Source: JBLHGU01 sp047615875 (GTDB lineage: Bacteria; Pseudomonadota; Gammaproteobacteria; Arenicellales; CAJQKF01). Taken from it: a stretch of DNA of 37,351 nucleotides. Below the pieces are notes generated by a model that saw nothing but the letters and a program-made list of their open reading frames with translations, ran no database searches and was not told the origin of the DNA. The stretch lies in NCBI GenBank assembly GCA_047615875.1, contig JBLHGU010000034.1:1-37351 (forward strand). Reading direction: 5' to 3'. Position 1 is the first letter of the stretch; every line of letters starts with the position of its first letter. Shown here piece after piece: positions 22,906 to 31,022 of the stretch. The translations under genes were made by a program, and so were the position numbers.

Positions 22906-22934
22906 CTTGAAGTTTCTAGAGGGCGGGGCCATAT
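22906..22934 (+). promoter_or_regulatory. Possible sigma-32-like promoter before ftsH
   Basis: CTTGAAG (22906-22912), a 14-base spacer and GGCCATAT (22927-22934) match CTTGAAA/CCCCATNT except for three positions. It lies in the 135-base gap before ftsH. In E. coli ftsH is heat-inducible, so the site is plausible. Confidence 0.5.
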
Positions 22935-23014
22935 TGCAGGCACTGCTAATGTAGTATTTCGAATGTCGGATCTGGATAACGCAGCAGGAATTCAATGCGC
23001 AATGAGGTATTTTC

Positions 23015-24931
23015 TTGAATAATTTGACTAAAAATTTGGTTCTTTGGTTGGTTATAGCCATGGTATTAATGGCTGTATTTAACAATTTCACACCGAGCGA
23101 AGCGACCAAATCTCAAGAGATTGAGTACTCAACCTTTCTAAATGACGTCTACGGGGGGCGTGTTGATCGTGTCGAGATTGATGAACGGACTATTACGGGG
23201 ACAACTGCTACCAACCATAGTTTCGTTACCTATAATCCTGGCGACCCTAAACTGATCGATGATTTGATCAAGCATGAGGTTATCATTGTTGGCCAGAAAG
23301 AAGAATCTCCTTCTCTTTTGATGCATATTCTTATCAACTGGTTCCCGCTATTATTACTTATTGGCGTGTGGATTTTCTTCATGCGACAGATGCAGGGTGG
23401 CGGTGGCCGTGGTGCCATGAGTTTTGGCAAAAGTCGTGCGCGAATGCTGACTGAAGATAAAAATAATATTACTTTTGAAGATGTCGCAGGTATTGATGAA
23501 GCTAAGGAGGAGCTTGAGGAGTTAGTCGATTTCCTTCGTGATCCGAGTAAGTTTCAGAAACTCGGTGGCCGTATTCCAAAGGGCATACTAATGACCGGCA
23601 GTCCCGGTACAGGTAAAACTCTACTCGCCAAAGCCATTGCTGGTGAGGCAAAAGTGCCGTTTTTTACCATTTCCGGTTCGGATTTTGTGGAAATGTTTGT
23701 TGGTGTCGGTGCTTCAAGAGTTCGCGATATGTTTGAGCAGGCGAAGAAAAGCGCTCCCTGCATAATATTCATCGATGAAATTGATGCCGTAGGGCGTCAA
23801 CGTGGTGCAGGTCTTGGCGGTGGTAATGACGAGCGCGAGCAAACACTGAATCAGTTATTAGTTGAAATGGACGGTTTTGAAGGCCATGAAGGCCTGATTA
23901 TTATTGCTGCCACTAACCGCCCTGATGTTCTTGATCCAGCATTACTACGACCAGGTCGATTTGATCGTCAAGTTCATGTTTCATTGCCGGATATTCGTGG
24001 GCGTGAGCAGATTCTTAAGGTCCATATGCGCAAAGTCCCGCTTGCAGATGATGTTAAAGCGGCTGTTATTGCACGCGGTACTCCAGGGTTTTCTGGCGCA
24101 GATCTCGCTAACCTGGTTAACGAAGCGGCGCTTTTCGCAGCCAGGCATGGCAAGAAGTTGGTCGATATGGCAGATTTCGAAAGTGCTAAAGACAAGGTGA
24201 TCATGGGTGTGGAGCGTCGTACTTTGGTTATGCCTGAGGAAGAGCGCAAAAACACCGCTTACCATGAGTCGGGCCATACTGTCGTCGCGAAGGTGTTGGC
24301 TAAGTTTACCGACCCTGTGCACAAAGTTACCATTATTCCCAGGGGCAGGGCATTGGGAGTCACGATGCAATTGCCTGAGGAAGATCGTTATAGCCACAAT
24401 CGGGATTATTTGCTGGCAAGAATTGCAGTGCTTATGGGTGGGCGGATCGCAGAAGAAGTATTCATGAATCAAATGACCACTGGTGCATCAAACGATTTTG
24501 AGCATGCCACCAACCTGGCGCAAAAGATGGTCTCCAACTGGGGTATGAGCGATTTACTTGGCCCACGTGTATATGGCGACAATGAGTCCGAAGTCTTCCT
24601 TGGCCGCGATATGGGTATGCATAAAAATGTGAGTAATGAAACCGCCGCCAAAGTTGACTCCGAGGTGACTAGAATTGTCGAAGAACAATACAAGCGCGCA
24701 CGGGATATTATTGAAACCGAACGCGAAAAAATCGAATTGATGGCAACGACGTTATTGGAGTGGGAAACGTTGGAAGCTCATCAGATCGATGACATTATGG
24801 CAGGTCGCGAACCAACTCCACCAGAGGAAGTAGAGCCTCCCAAAGCTGATTCAAGTGAGCCAACAGATTCCAGTGCCGATGATGATGGTGTCGCACCAAA
24901 AATGGACAAACCTGCCGGAGACGCCGTCTAA
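23015..24931 (+). CDS. ftsH: ATP-dependent zinc metalloprotease FtsH
   Basis: FtsH is the membrane-bound AAA+ protease that degrades sigma-32, LpxC and damaged membrane proteins. The 638-residue protein starts at TTG (NNLTKNLVLWLVIAMVLMAV), since an in-frame TGA lies seven codons upstream and no ATG intervenes. It has two transmembrane helices (about residues 5-25 and 100-122) around a periplasmic domain. The AAA domain contains Walker A TGSPGTGKTLLAKAIAGEA, Walker B IIFIDEIDAVGRQRGAG and the SRH region ATNRPDVLDPALLRPGRFDR. The zinc site is YHESGHTVV (HExxH). The C-terminus is a Glu/Pro-rich tail. Two common residues are changed to Ser (GPPGTGKT to GSPGTGKT; HEAGH to HESGH). Confidence 0.98.
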   Translation: MNNLTKNLVLWLVIAMVLMAVFNNFTPSEATKSQEIEYSTFLNDVYGGRVDRVEIDERTITGTTATNHSFVTYNPGDPKLIDDLIKHEVIIVGQKEESPSLLMHILINWFPLLLLIGVWIFFMRQMQGGGGRGAMSFGKSRARMLTEDKNNITFEDVAGIDEAKEELEELVDFLRDPSKFQKLGGRIPKGILMTGSPGTGKTLLAKAIAGEAKVPFFTISGSDFVEMFVGVGASRVRDMFEQAKKSAPCIIFIDEIDAVGRQRGAGLGGGNDEREQTLNQLLVEMDGFEGHEGLIIIAATNRPDVLDPALLRPGRFDRQVHVSLPDIRGREQILKVHMRKVPLADDVKAAVIARGTPGFSGADLANLVNEAALFAARHGKKLVDMADFESAKDKVIMGVERRTLVMPEEERKNTAYHESGHTVVAKVLAKFTDPVHKVTIIPRGRALGVTMQLPEEDRYSHNRDYLLARIAVLMGGRIAEEVFMNQMTTGASNDFEHATNLAQKMVSNWGMSDLLGPRVYGDNESEVFLGRDMGMHKNVSNETAAKVDSEVTRIVEEQYKRARDIIETEREKIELMATTLLEWETLEAHQIDDIMAGREPTPPEEVEPPKADSSEPTDSSADDDGVAPKMDKPAGDAV

Positions 24932-24970
24932 TAACAACGGTTAAATTAGAGGTTACCTAATTATCTGATA

Positions 24971-25843
24971 GTGGCTGATTGCATATTGGATTGTGGCGGA
25001 AGACGGGTTGATCTGTCGACCGTCGCCATTATGGGGATAATTAATGTTACCCCGGATTCGTTTTCCGATGGCGGGCAGTTTTTTGATCATAATGCAGCCA
25101 TTGAGCAGGGACTTCGTCTGGCAGAAGAAGGTGCTAATTTGCTTGATATTGGCGGCGAGTCCACTCGTCCCGGTGCGGCGGAAGTTAGTCCGAGAGGACA
25201 ATTGGATCGCGTATTGCGAGTTATTTCTACTCTTGTTGAAAAGCTGAATATTCCCATATCTATCGATACATCAGACGCAGTGGTTATGCGTGCAGCTGTG
25301 GCGGCCGGTGCCGGTATGATCAATGATGTGCGGGCGATGGAAAGTGAAGATTCACTAAGGGCTGCTGTAGATTGTGATGTGCCTGTTTGCCTTATGCATA
25401 TGCAGGGTGAACCTCGCACAATGCAAGTATCGCCACATTATGATGATGTGGTTGCGGAAGTTAGATCTTTTCTGCAACTTAGAGCCAATAACCTTATTGA
25501 TGCAGGCTTGCCGAAACACCGTATTGTGCTCGACCCTGGATTCGGATTTGGAAAAACAGTTCAACATAATCTTACGTTGTTAGCGCATTTGAAACATCTG
25601 GCATCTTGTGGTTTTCCTGTGCTGGCTGGGCTTTCCCGAAAATCAATGATTCCAAAGCTACTAGGGTATCCTACTAACGATCGCGTTTCGGCTAGTGTTG
25701 GGCTGGCCCTTCAGGCTGTATTTCGCGGCGCAAACATTTTGCGTGTTCACGATGTTAAGGCGACGCGGCAGGCTTTAACGGTGTGGGAATCGGTAGAGCA
25801 AGCAGCTATGACAGATTACAACATGAGTATAAATTGTGACTAG
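24971..25843 (+). CDS. folP: Dihydropteroate synthase
   Basis: FolP condenses pterin pyrophosphate with p-aminobenzoate in folate synthesis and is the sulfonamide target. The 290-residue protein, from a GTG start, has the TIM-barrel motifs IMGIINVTPDSFSDGGQF, LLDIGGESTRPGAAEVS, ISIDTSDAVVMRAA, MINDVRAME, VCLMHMQGEPRTMQ, IVLDPGFGFGKTVQHN and GLSRKSMI. It follows ftsH after 39 bases and overlaps glmM by eight bases, the standard ftsH-folP-glmM order. Confidence 0.97.
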   Translation: MADCILDCGGRRVDLSTVAIMGIINVTPDSFSDGGQFFDHNAAIEQGLRLAEEGANLLDIGGESTRPGAAEVSPRGQLDRVLRVISTLVEKLNIPISIDTSDAVVMRAAVAAGAGMINDVRAMESEDSLRAAVDCDVPVCLMHMQGEPRTMQVSPHYDDVVAEVRSFLQLRANNLIDAGLPKHRIVLDPGFGFGKTVQHNLTLLAHLKHLASCGFPVLAGLSRKSMIPKLLGYPTNDRVSASVGLALQAVFRGANILRVHDVKATRQALTVWESVEQAAMTDYNMSINCD

Positions 25844-27191
25844 AAAATTTTTCGGTACAGACGGTATACGTGGCAGAGTGGGTACTGGTGCCATTACACC
25901 AGATCAGGTATTGAAGCTAGGCTGGGCGGCTGGACGGGTGCTATGCGAAGGTAGCGATAGCCCAAAAGTGGTCATTGGAAAGGATACCCGGGTGTCAGGC
26001 TATATGCTCGAATCTGCTCTTGAGGCAGGTTTGTCGGCGGCTGGCGTTAATGTATCGCTTATTGGCCCAATGCCAACCCCTGGGATTGCCTATTTAACCC
26101 GAACTGCTCGTGCTAGCGCCGGAATAGTTATTAGTGCTTCCCATAACAGCTATCAAGATAATGGTATAAAGTTTTTCTCTGGTAATGGTTGCAAGCTCGA
26201 TGATGAAATTGAATTGCGCATTGAAAAGGCGATGGAGGAGACCCTCGCTACGGTGGAATCATCCGAATTAGGCAAAGCGGAACGTTTTTCCGATGCGCCA
26301 GGTCGATACATAGAGTATTGCAAAAGTACTTTTCCCGCTCAACTCAGCCTGAAAGGCATTAAATTGGTGGTGGACTGTGCCAATGGCGCAGCCTATGACA
26401 TAGCTCCCCATGTGTTCGAAGAATTAGGCGCAGAGGTTGTGGCGATATTTAATCAGCCCAATGGCTTCAATATAAATGACAATTGCGGTTCGACTCAGCC
26501 ATCAGCATTATGTGATGCGGTTAAGCAGCATGGCGCGAACTTGGGAGTGGGGCTGGATGGTGACGGCGACCGCGTTGTAATGGTGGACGAAACCGGCGCG
26601 CTAGTAGATGGCGATCAACTATTGTACGTCATGGCAGGATACCGACGTCGTATTGGCGTTGCGTGTGATGGATTGGCAGGTACCTTAATGAGCAATTTCG
26701 GTCTGGAAGTTGCCTGTCGCGAGTTAGGGATCGACTTCATTCGAGCTAATGTAGGTGATCGCTATGTATTACAGGTCCTTAGGGAGAAGGGCTGGCAGCT
26801 TGGCGGTGAAGCATCTGGGCATATCATTTGTCTTGATAAAAGCACCACAGGTGATGGAATTGTTGCTGCCCTCGAAGTGTTAGCAGAGGTGGCGCAAAGT
26901 GGTAGACCATTGAGTGAACTGGTCAGTGGAATGGTTAAATTTCCACAGGTTATGTTGAATGTTCGGGTGGATTCTGCAAGGCTCTCTAACAATGAGATTC
27001 TGGCCCATAGCAATGTGCGTGACGCGCTAGCTAAAGTAGAAGGCCTGCTTGATGGGGAGGGTAGAGTGGTGCTTCGTTCAAGCGGTACTGAACCACTGAT
27101 CCGCGTGATGGTGGAAGGCCGTCATCCTGATCAGGTTAGAGAATTTGCCAGTTCTATAGCTGCTACTGTGCAAACAGCGAGCAATTCATAA
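25836..27191 (+). CDS. glmM: Phosphoglucosamine mutase
   Basis: GlmM turns glucosamine-6-phosphate into the 1-phosphate for UDP-GlcNAc, feeding peptidoglycan and lipopolysaccharide. The 451 residues contain FFGTDGIRGRVG at the start, GIVISASHNSYQDNGIKFFS with the phosphoserine (in ISASHN), the metal loop GLDGDGDRVVMVD, the sugar-binding GGEASGHIICLD and the phosphate-binding RSSGTEPLIRVMVEG. The start is GTG and overlaps folP. It ends the operon; a convergent gene follows after 65 bases. Confidence 0.98.
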   Translation: MTRKFFGTDGIRGRVGTGAITPDQVLKLGWAAGRVLCEGSDSPKVVIGKDTRVSGYMLESALEAGLSAAGVNVSLIGPMPTPGIAYLTRTARASAGIVISASHNSYQDNGIKFFSGNGCKLDDEIELRIEKAMEETLATVESSELGKAERFSDAPGRYIEYCKSTFPAQLSLKGIKLVVDCANGAAYDIAPHVFEELGAEVVAIFNQPNGFNINDNCGSTQPSALCDAVKQHGANLGVGLDGDGDRVVMVDETGALVDGDQLLYVMAGYRRRIGVACDGLAGTLMSNFGLEVACRELGIDFIRANVGDRYVLQVLREKGWQLGGEASGHIICLDKSTTGDGIVAALEVLAEVAQSGRPLSELVSGMVKFPQVMLNVRVDSARLSNNEILAHSNVRDALAKVEGLLDGEGRVVLRSSGTEPLIRVMVEGRHPDQVREFASSIAATVQTASNS

Positions 27192-27256
27192 GCGAAATCT
27201 ATTAACAAGGCTCAGGATGATAGGGCATTTGCTCTGCCTTTCGCGATATTGTCCGA

Positions 27257-27748
27257 TCAACTCTGTTTGGAATGATATCTCTTTAGGGCCTTACGTAGTT
27301 TCTTTCGCTCTTTGCAAAATGTGCAAAGATCACTCAATTTCTCCAATTGAGCTTCAGCTTTATCTGGATGATTAGTCTGTAGGTATAATTCCCCAAGATA
27401 TTCCAGTGCGCCTTTATGTTGGGGGTCAACGGCAAGTGCTTGTTCATAGAATTCCAAAGCAATGTCGAAATTTGACAAATTTCGATGACTAAATCCCAGC
27501 AGGTTTAGAACGTCTGCATCCTTTTCTCGATTCGATAGTAGCTGAGTCAGTTCATCGACTGCTGCGAGGTACTTCTCAGCTTCGAGGAGTTCAAGTGATT
27601 GCCTGAGATGTTCGGGCTGCTTATCCCATTTAGATGAGGTGCCTGCACCGTCAGCCAACACTTCTGACAGAGTTGTGCTGGCAAGTAACATTAGGATAAT
27701 CAATATGTTATATGCGGAGTTTCTAGCTACATTCATTTCCAAACCCAT
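27257..27748 (-). CDS. Exported TPR-repeat protein with a C-terminal CxxC
   Basis: The 163-residue protein starts with a signal peptide (residues 5-32, hydrophobic core NILIILMLLASTTL ending near VLADG). It has tetratricopeptide repeats at about residues 57-137: EKYLAAVDELTQLL, then DVLNLLGFSHRNLSNFDIAL and EFYEQALAVDPQHKGALEYL, then GELYLQTNHPDKAEAQLEKL. The tail LCTFCKERKKLRKALKRY holds a CxxC pair (142 and 145) and is basic. TPRs mediate protein contacts; the partner is not evident. The CxxC could be redox-active or bind a metal or heme, though CTFC lacks the CH of a heme c site. It stands alone, convergent with glmM and divergent from tpiA. Confidence 0.82.
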   Translation of the reverse strand: MGLEMNVARNSAYNILIILMLLASTTLSEVLADGAGTSSKWDKQPEHLRQSLELLEAEKYLAAVDELTQLLSNREKDADVLNLLGFSHRNLSNFDIALEFYEQALAVDPQHKGALEYLGELYLQTNHPDKAEAQLEKLSDLCTFCKERKKLRKALKRYHSKQS

Positions 27749-28123
27749 ATTATTTAGTGTGATAATTTGACCACATTATTAAGCTTAAGTATCTATTTCA
27801 CAAGGCGTATAAAATTTTCAAACTGCAAGAATTGCCAATTAGTTCAATGCGAAAATAAAGAACTAAATCGCTATTGCGTAGATGTTGTCACCCAATAATT
27901 ATGAGATCCTAACTGCCAAATTGGCCTACTGGTACTTTCGAGAGAGATTTTTTAGAGCGTTCATTTACCAAAAAATTCAACTTCATAAACAAATATTCGT
28001 TAGCGTGAGTTTTAGATTAAAACGGATATACCCAAGTCCTGAGGATTCGCGTATAATCGCGCGCCTTTGCGGCTGTCCAGATGTTTCTCTGACAGCAAAG
28101 AATTTTTCTCTTAGGAGTGGTTT
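27749..28123. other. 375-base intergenic region: TPR gene/tpiA divergent control region
   Basis: The stretch is AT-rich and holds no gene I can support. It contains a short perfect palindrome GCCAA-A-TTGGC (27915-27925), a -10 box for tpiA and an inverted repeat GCTGTC/GACAGC in the leader (about 28072-28098). A plus-strand frame through part of this region (27882-28160) overlaps tpiA in another frame and looks accidental. Confidence 0.5.
28052..28057 (+). promoter_or_regulatory. -10 box of the tpiA promoter
   Basis: TATAAT stands in the context TTCGCGTATAATCGCGCGCC, typical of strong gammaproteobacterial promoters with a GC-rich start region. A -35 at 17 bases (28029-28034) is poor. It is 67 bases before the tpiA ATG, with an inverted repeat in the leader. 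Confidence 0.6.
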
Positions 28124-28876
28124 ATGCGTCAGCCCATGGTTGCTGGTAACTGGAAAATGAATGGCTCAGCGGCCTTTGCTGCAGAGTTAAGCAGATCCGT
28201 TGCGGCTTCAGCTTCCAATGTGGGTGCCGTTGATGTGGTTTTATGTCCGCCGGCAATTTATTTGTCTGAAGTCATATCGAATACAACTAACAGTGTGGTT
28301 GCCGTTGGTGGTCAAAATCTTGACTATCATGCTGACGGTGCTTATACCGGTGAAATTTCCGCACCGATGCTAAAAGATGTTGGCGCCAGTTGTGTGTTAG
28401 CTGGGCATTCAGAGCGGCGAGCCTATTATGGTGAATCTAGTCAGATAGTCGGGCAGAAAACTGTCGCCGCTCTATCCCATGGATTGATGCCCATAGTTTG
28501 TGTCGGTGAAACGCTTCAGCAGCGAGAGGCCGATCAAACTGAATCTGTAGTCGGTGCGCAGCTGCAGGCTGTAATCGATGCCGCCGGAATCGACGCTTTC
28601 GCAGGAATTGTAGTGGCCTATGAGCCGGTTTGGGCTATTGGAACAGGTATGACCGCCTCGCCTCAGCAGGCGCAGGCCGTGCATGCTTATATTCGGGGAC
28701 TATTGTCAGAGCGGAATGTGGAGATCGCCAATGGCGTGAGGATTCTGTATGGTGGTAGTGTAAAACCTGATAACGCGGAAGGGCTATTTGCCAATGCCGA
28801 CATTGATGGCGGATTGATTGGTGGTGCTTCCTTAAACGCAGACGACTTTCTGGCCATTTGTAGAGCGGCCGGGTGA
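28124..28876 (+). CDS. tpiA: Triose-phosphate isomerase
   Basis: The enzyme interconverts dihydroxyacetone phosphate and glyceraldehyde 3-phosphate. The 250 residues have VAGNWKMNGSA (substrate Asn and Lys), the catalytic His in LAGHSERRAYYGES, the catalytic Glu in VVAYEPVWAIGTGMTASPQQAQ (with the mobile loop), and YGGSVKPDNA. AGGAG lies before the ATG at 28124. The order glmM...tpiA-secG-tRNA-Leu is also known from Pseudomonas. secG begins nine bases after the stop. Confidence 0.98.
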   Translation: MRQPMVAGNWKMNGSAAFAAELSRSVAASASNVGAVDVVLCPPAIYLSEVISNTTNSVVAVGGQNLDYHADGAYTGEISAPMLKDVGASCVLAGHSERRAYYGESSQIVGQKTVAALSHGLMPIVCVGETLQQREADQTESVVGAQLQAVIDAAGIDAFAGIVVAYEPVWAIGTGMTASPQQAQAVHAYIRGLLSERNVEIANGVRILYGGSVKPDNAEGLFANADIDGGLIGGASLNADDFLAICRAAG

Positions 28877-28885
28877 TGGTATTTA

Positions 28886-29263
28886 ATGCTTACTAGTATT
28901 CTTACAGTTGTACATCTAATAGCAGCTATCGCTATCGTAGCGCTGGTATTGTTGCAGCAGGGCAAGGGCGCAGATATGGGTGCGGCTTTTGGTAGTGGTT
29001 CATCAGGTTCCTTATTTGGTGCCCAGGGTTCAGCAAATTTTCTGAGCCGATCTACTAGTGTTCTTGCTCTAGTGTTTTTTACTACCGGATTAAGCCTGGC
29101 CTATATTTATTCAAAGCAGGGTAATTTTGAATCTGTTACGGAGTCTGTGATTGAATCGTCGGTTAATAGTTCGGATCCAGTTCCAGCTATTCCTGGTAAC
29201 GATGCCGAGTCTCAGGGAGCGGAATCGGATATGCCTGCAGTGCCTGATACGAATAGCCAGTAA
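28886..29263 (+). CDS. secG: Preprotein translocase subunit SecG
   Basis: SecG is the small subunit of the SecYEG channel and aids SecA-driven export. The 125 residues have the two transmembrane helices (about 4-21 and 55-75) linked by VLLQQGKGADMGAAFGSGSS, the family motif, then SLFGAQGSANFLSRSTSVLA. After the second helix comes a Ser/Glu/Pro-rich tail of about 48 residues. tRNA-Leu follows 35 bases later, so the transcript may be processed to release the tRNA. Confidence 0.96.
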   Translation: MLTSILTVVHLIAAIAIVALVLLQQGKGADMGAAFGSGSSGSLFGAQGSANFLSRSTSVLALVFFTTGLSLAYIYSKQGNFESVTESVIESSVNSSDPVPAIPGNDAESQGAESDMPAVPDTNSQ

Positions 29264-29298
29264 AGATTATATTTAAACATTTTATGAAAAATTTTATT

Positions 29299-29383
29299 GC
29301 CGGAGTGGTGGAATTGGTAGACACGCCGTCTTGAGGGGGCGGTGGCGCGAGCCGTGCCGGTTCGAGTCCGGCCTTCGGCACCA
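29299..29383 (+). tRNA. tRNA-Leu (anticodon GAG)
   Basis: This 85-nt class II tRNA starts GCCGGAG, pairing with CTTCGGC before the encoded CCA (29381-29383). The anticodon loop TTGAGGG (29331-29337) gives anticodon GAG at 29333-29335, reading CUC and CUU. The T-arm GGTTCGAGTCC and the long variable arm typical of leucine tRNAs are present. It sits between secG and nuoA, as in the common tpiA-secG-tRNA-Leu arrangement. Confidence 0.97.
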
Positions 29384-29403
29384 TATTTAAGGTGCAGCAG
29401 GAA

Positions 29404-29430
29404 AGCCCGTTTAGAATGGCGGGTTACATT
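29404..29430 (+). terminator. Weak hairpin after tRNA-Leu
   Basis: AGCCCG (29404-29409) pairs with CGGGTT (29420-29425) with one G-T pair, followed by ACATTTT. It may end transcripts from tpiA-secG-tRNA, but the T-run is short. Confidence 0.4.
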
Positions 29431-29457
29431 TTAAAATTTGATAAATACGACTTTGCC

Positions 29458-29486
29458 TTGACTACACGCTGCTTATTCAATAAAAT
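29458..29486 (+). promoter_or_regulatory. Sigma-70 promoter of the nuo operon
   Basis: TTGACT (29458-29463), exactly 17 bases, then TAAAAT (29481-29486) form a good sigma-70 promoter about 62 bases upstream of the nuoA ATG. It lies after the tRNA terminator-like hairpin, so nuo can be transcribed apart from tpiA-secG. Confidence 0.7.
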
Positions 29487-29548
29487 TTCGCACCGTCCAA
29501 CCAATCTATTCAGATTTGGTTTTCAGGATTTTCACATCGCCTGAGTAT

Positions 29549-29905
29549 ATGCTAGAAACCTATTTTCCTATCCTACTGTTCCTGGGAATTTCCTTCGGAA
29601 TCGGAATTGTCGCGTTTAGCGCGGGCCTTCTGTTGGGCCCTAATAAGCCTGACGAAGCAAAGCTATCGCCTTATGAATGTGGCTTTGAAGCTTTCGAAGA
29701 AGCGCGCATGAAATTTGATGTGCGCTATTATCTGGTGGCCATTCTGTTCATTGTTTTTGATCTTGAAATTGCCTTTCTATTTCCATGGGCTGTTGTGCTG
29801 GACGAGATAGGCATGTTTGGATTTATGGCGATGGTTGTATTTCTGTTAGTTCTGGTCGTAGGCTTTATCTATGAATGGAAAAAAGGTGCGCTAGAATGGG
29901 AGTGA
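29549..29905 (+). CDS. nuoA: NADH-quinone oxidoreductase subunit A
   Basis: NuoA is a membrane subunit of complex I. The ATG at 29549 (MLETYFPILLFLGIS) gives 118 residues, the usual size; an upstream TTG at 29516 would add 11. Three hydrophobic helices and the conserved loop KLSPYECGFEAFEEARMKFDVRYYLVA (with the invariant C) are present, then LFIVFDLEIAFLFPWA. It begins the operon and is followed by nuoB after 10 bases. Confidence 0.96.
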   Translation: MLETYFPILLFLGISFGIGIVAFSAGLLLGPNKPDEAKLSPYECGFEAFEEARMKFDVRYYLVAILFIVFDLEIAFLFPWAVVLDEIGMFGFMAMVVFLLVLVVGFIYEWKKGALEWE

Positions 29906-29915
29906 GAGCTAAATC

Positions 29916-30404
29916 ATGTCGATAGAAGGTGTATTGCAAGAAGGTTGGGCAACTGCTCGGCTAGATGAATTAATAAATTGGGCCAGAACGGGTTCTATGT
30001 GGCCAATGACTTTTGGTCTCGCATGCTGTGCAGTGGAGATGATGCAAGCTGGTGCCGCACGCTATGATCTGGATCGATTTGGTATGGTGTTTCGACCAAG
30101 TCCCCGGCAGTCAGATGTTATGATTATAGCTGGCACCCTGACTAATAAGATGGCGCCTGCATTGCGTAAAGTTTACGACCAGATGCCTGAGCCGCGGTGG
30201 GTTATTTCCATGGGTTCCTGCGCTAATGGTGGTGGTTATTATCATTACTCCTACTCTGTTGTGCGCGGTTCGGACCGTATCGTTCCTGTAGATGTTTATG
30301 TGCCAGGCTGTCCGCCTACTGCTGAGGCACTAATTTATGGAATTTTGCAGTTACAGAAAAAGATTAAACGCACCAATACAATTGCCAGAAGGGACGTCGC
30401 TTAG
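29916..30404 (+). CDS. nuoB: NADH-quinone oxidoreductase subunit B
   Basis: NuoB carries cluster N2, which hands electrons to quinone. The 162 residues show the tetranuclear cluster ligands: LACCAVEMMQ with two adjacent Cys, WVISMGSCANGGGYYHYSYS and VYVPGCPPTAEALIYG. The end abuts the nuoC ATG (TAGATG). Confidence 0.98.
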   Translation: MSIEGVLQEGWATARLDELINWARTGSMWPMTFGLACCAVEMMQAGAARYDLDRFGMVFRPSPRQSDVMIIAGTLTNKMAPALRKVYDQMPEPRWVISMGSCANGGGYYHYSYSVVRGSDRIVPVDVYVPGCPPTAEALIYGILQLQKKIKRTNTIARRDVA

Positions 30405-31022
30405 ATGTTCGAGCTGGAACAACTCGCTGAACGCATTAAGACTACCTGTGGAGATTGGGTGACCAGTAGCGTTGTCCAGATCGAGGAGTTAAGTATTGAG
30501 GTTCAACCTGCATTTATTACTACGGTGCTAACAACGCTGCGTGATGACGAAGCACTGGGTTTTGAGCAATTAATTGACCTCTGCGGTGTTGATTACGGTG
30601 CTTATGGCGATGAAGACCATTCCCCAGACGTAAGATTCGATGTAAGCCCAAAACTGGCGGTGGTCTATCATTTGCTGTCTATGAAACACAATACCCGTAT
30701 TCGGGTACGTTGTCGTTTAGAGCAGGATCATACGGTGATTGCCTCAGTGGTCGATATTTGGCCAGTAGCAAACTGGTTCGAACGAGAAGCGTTTGATATG
30801 TATGGCATCATATTTCAGGGGCACCCAGATTTACGTCGGTTGTTAACTGACTACGGCTTTATTGGCCATCCATTCCGTAAGGATTTCCCCTTGTCTGGGC
30901 ATGTTGAAATGCGCTATGACGAAGAAAAGAAGCGGGTGATCTACCAACCAGTGAGCATTGAACCCAGGGTTCTGGTGCCACGAGTGATCAGAGAGGAGGG
31001 CTTCGGTGGCAGAAATACGTAA
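30405..31022 (+). CDS. nuoC: NADH-quinone oxidoreductase subunit C
   Basis: NuoC is a peripheral-arm subunit (30 kDa family). The 205 residues include the conserved RVRCRLEQD, SVVDIWPVANWFEREAFDMYGI and FIGHPFRKDFPLSGHVEMRYDEE. NuoC and NuoD are separate here, unlike the fused NuoCD of E. coli. The gene overlaps nuoD by 17 bases. Confidence 0.97.
   Translation: MFELEQLAERIKTTCGDWVTSSVVQIEELSIEVQPAFITTVLTTLRDDEALGFEQLIDLCGVDYGAYGDEDHSPDVRFDVSPKLAVVYHLLSMKHNTRIRVRCRLEQDHTVIASVVDIWPVANWFEREAFDMYGIIFQGHPDLRRLLTDYGFIGHPFRKDFPLSGHVEMRYDEEKKRVIYQPVSIEPRVLVPRVIREEGFGGRNT

Noticed and set aside
27882..28160. A 92-codon plus-strand frame before tpiA
   Set aside because: It crosses the tpiA promoter and start in a different frame and lacks a ribosome binding site and any known domain.
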